From Flavobacterium petrolei (GTDB taxonomy: Bacteria > Bacteroidota > Bacteroidia > Flavobacteriales > Flavobacteriaceae): DNA of 64,000 nt. The stretch is taken from assembly GCF_003314435.2 (NCBI RefSeq), contig NZ_QNVY02000002.1:496001-560000 (forward strand). Direction: 5' to 3'. The translations under genes and the position numbers were made by a program. Below the pieces are notes generated by a model. It was not told the DNA's origin and made no database searches. It was given only the letters and a program-made list of their open reading frames with translations. This document shows, in pieces, positions 63,689-64,000 of this stretch. The stretch's first letter is position 1, and every line of letters starts with the position of its first letter.

Positions 63689-64000
63689 TTATTTTACTCT
63701 ATTCCAAGTTTGTGTTCTACCAAATAAAGAAACTCCAATATAGCCTCTTACATTCAGCTTGTCATTACCTTCTAAAGCTATAAAGCATTTGTATAATTTA
63801 CCAGAAGTAGGATCTAGAATTTTTCCTGAATTGTACTCTTTACCATCTTTTTTTAATCCTTTGATGATAACAAGTCCCATTACCGGTTTGTTTTTTTCCT
63901 CACCTAAACATGCAGTACACAAGCTTTTTTTCTTTTCGACATCAATGATATCAACGATTTTTCCATAGATTTTACCGGAACGCTCGTAGATTTCTACGAT
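63689..64000 (-). CDS. DUF2147 domain protein, 3' part only
   Basis: The final 104 codons of a gene that enters from the right edge of the window; its start is outside. The sequence (ERSGKIYGKIVDIIDVEKKK, CTACLGEEKNKPVMGLVII, then KILDPTSGKLYKCFIALEGN and LFGRTQTWNRVK) matches DUF2147, an exported protein family of unknown function in Bacteroidota. An open frame to position 64000 with no internal stop supports a real, truncated-by-edge gene. Confidence 0.85.
   Translation of the reverse strand: MVEIYERSGKIYGKIVDIIDVEKKKSLCTACLGEEKNKPVMGLVIIKGLKKDGKEYNSGKILDPTSGKLYKCFIALEGNDKLNVRGYIGVSLFGRTQTWNRVK

Overview
The window is a chromosomal segment of a Bacteroidota organism, most likely a Flavobacterium or close relative. 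The evidence is the low GC content, a SusC/SusD outer-membrane pair, TAnnTTTG promoter boxes, scarce Shine-Dalgarno sequences, and typical flavobacterial proteins (DUF4861, a RimB-RimK fusion, ThrA/ThrB/ThrC in order). This assignment comes from gene content and was not confirmed by a search.

Region 1 (1-23,115) is a pectin/polygalacturonate utilisation locus. A minus-strand surface module holds a polygalacturonase lipoprotein (GH28), SusC, SusD, a secreted esterase, a DUF4861 protein and a GH105 unsaturated-uronide hydrolase. A LacI-family regulator is divergent from it. A second minus-strand operon encodes the cytoplasmic pathway: KduI, KduD, UxaC, a KdgF-like cupin, KDG kinase, KDPG aldolase, a second SDR, UxaB and UxaA. 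It is preceded by an ExuT-type MFS transporter, with a second secreted esterase divergent from the transporter. Saturated galacturonate (UxaC-UxaB-UxaA) and unsaturated uronate (KdgF-KduI-KduD) both converge on KDG. Three near-identical palindromes, TGYAATCGATTRCA, precede the three relevant transcription units and are the probable regulator operators.

Region 2 (23,116-27,800) is accessory. It has a decayed IS21-type istA remnant, then a roughly 3.5 kb islet carrying a two-gene Gabija-like anti-phage system (OLD-family ATPase/TOPRIM nuclease plus UvrD-like helicase). The islet is bounded by a 17-bp direct repeat of the 3' end of tRNA-Arg and has no integrase of its own. The tRNA cluster Ser-Pro-Arg follows on the minus strand.

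Region 3 (28,000-45,100) is mostly core: thiolase, NlpC/P60 peptidase, two related TPR proteins, gyrA, clpC, a RimB-RimK fusion, a DUF421 protein, a small GNAT, a Pit phosphate transporter with its DUF47 partner, and hutH. A pirin gene (internal deletion) and an OsmC-type gene (two frameshifts) lie side by side as fresh pseudogenes.

Region 4 (45,100-50,700) is the threonine operon thrA-thrB-thrC. Upstream lies an unannotated 34-codon leader peptide with seven consecutive Thr codons, followed by candidate attenuator structures.

Region 5 (50,700-54,400) looks like a small inserted block. It holds an unrecognised GCS/glutamine-synthetase-fold-like protein with a strong Shine-Dalgarno and a convergent SH3 plus papain-like protein. 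A degraded copy of the thrC 3' end and terminator flanks it.

Region 6 (54,400-64,000) holds a membrane protein, a SYLF protein, a GNAT, an AHSA1 protein, a BaiN/HI0933-type flavoprotein, an overlapping HipA-like kinase/DUF3037 pair, a lipoprotein, NAD(P)HX dehydratase, PriA and the 3' part of a DUF2147 gene.

The strongest candidates for under-described biology are the threonine leader peptide, the integrase-less Gabija islet in tRNA-Arg, the HipA/DUF3037 pair, and the amidoligase-like/papain-like convergent pair beside thrC.
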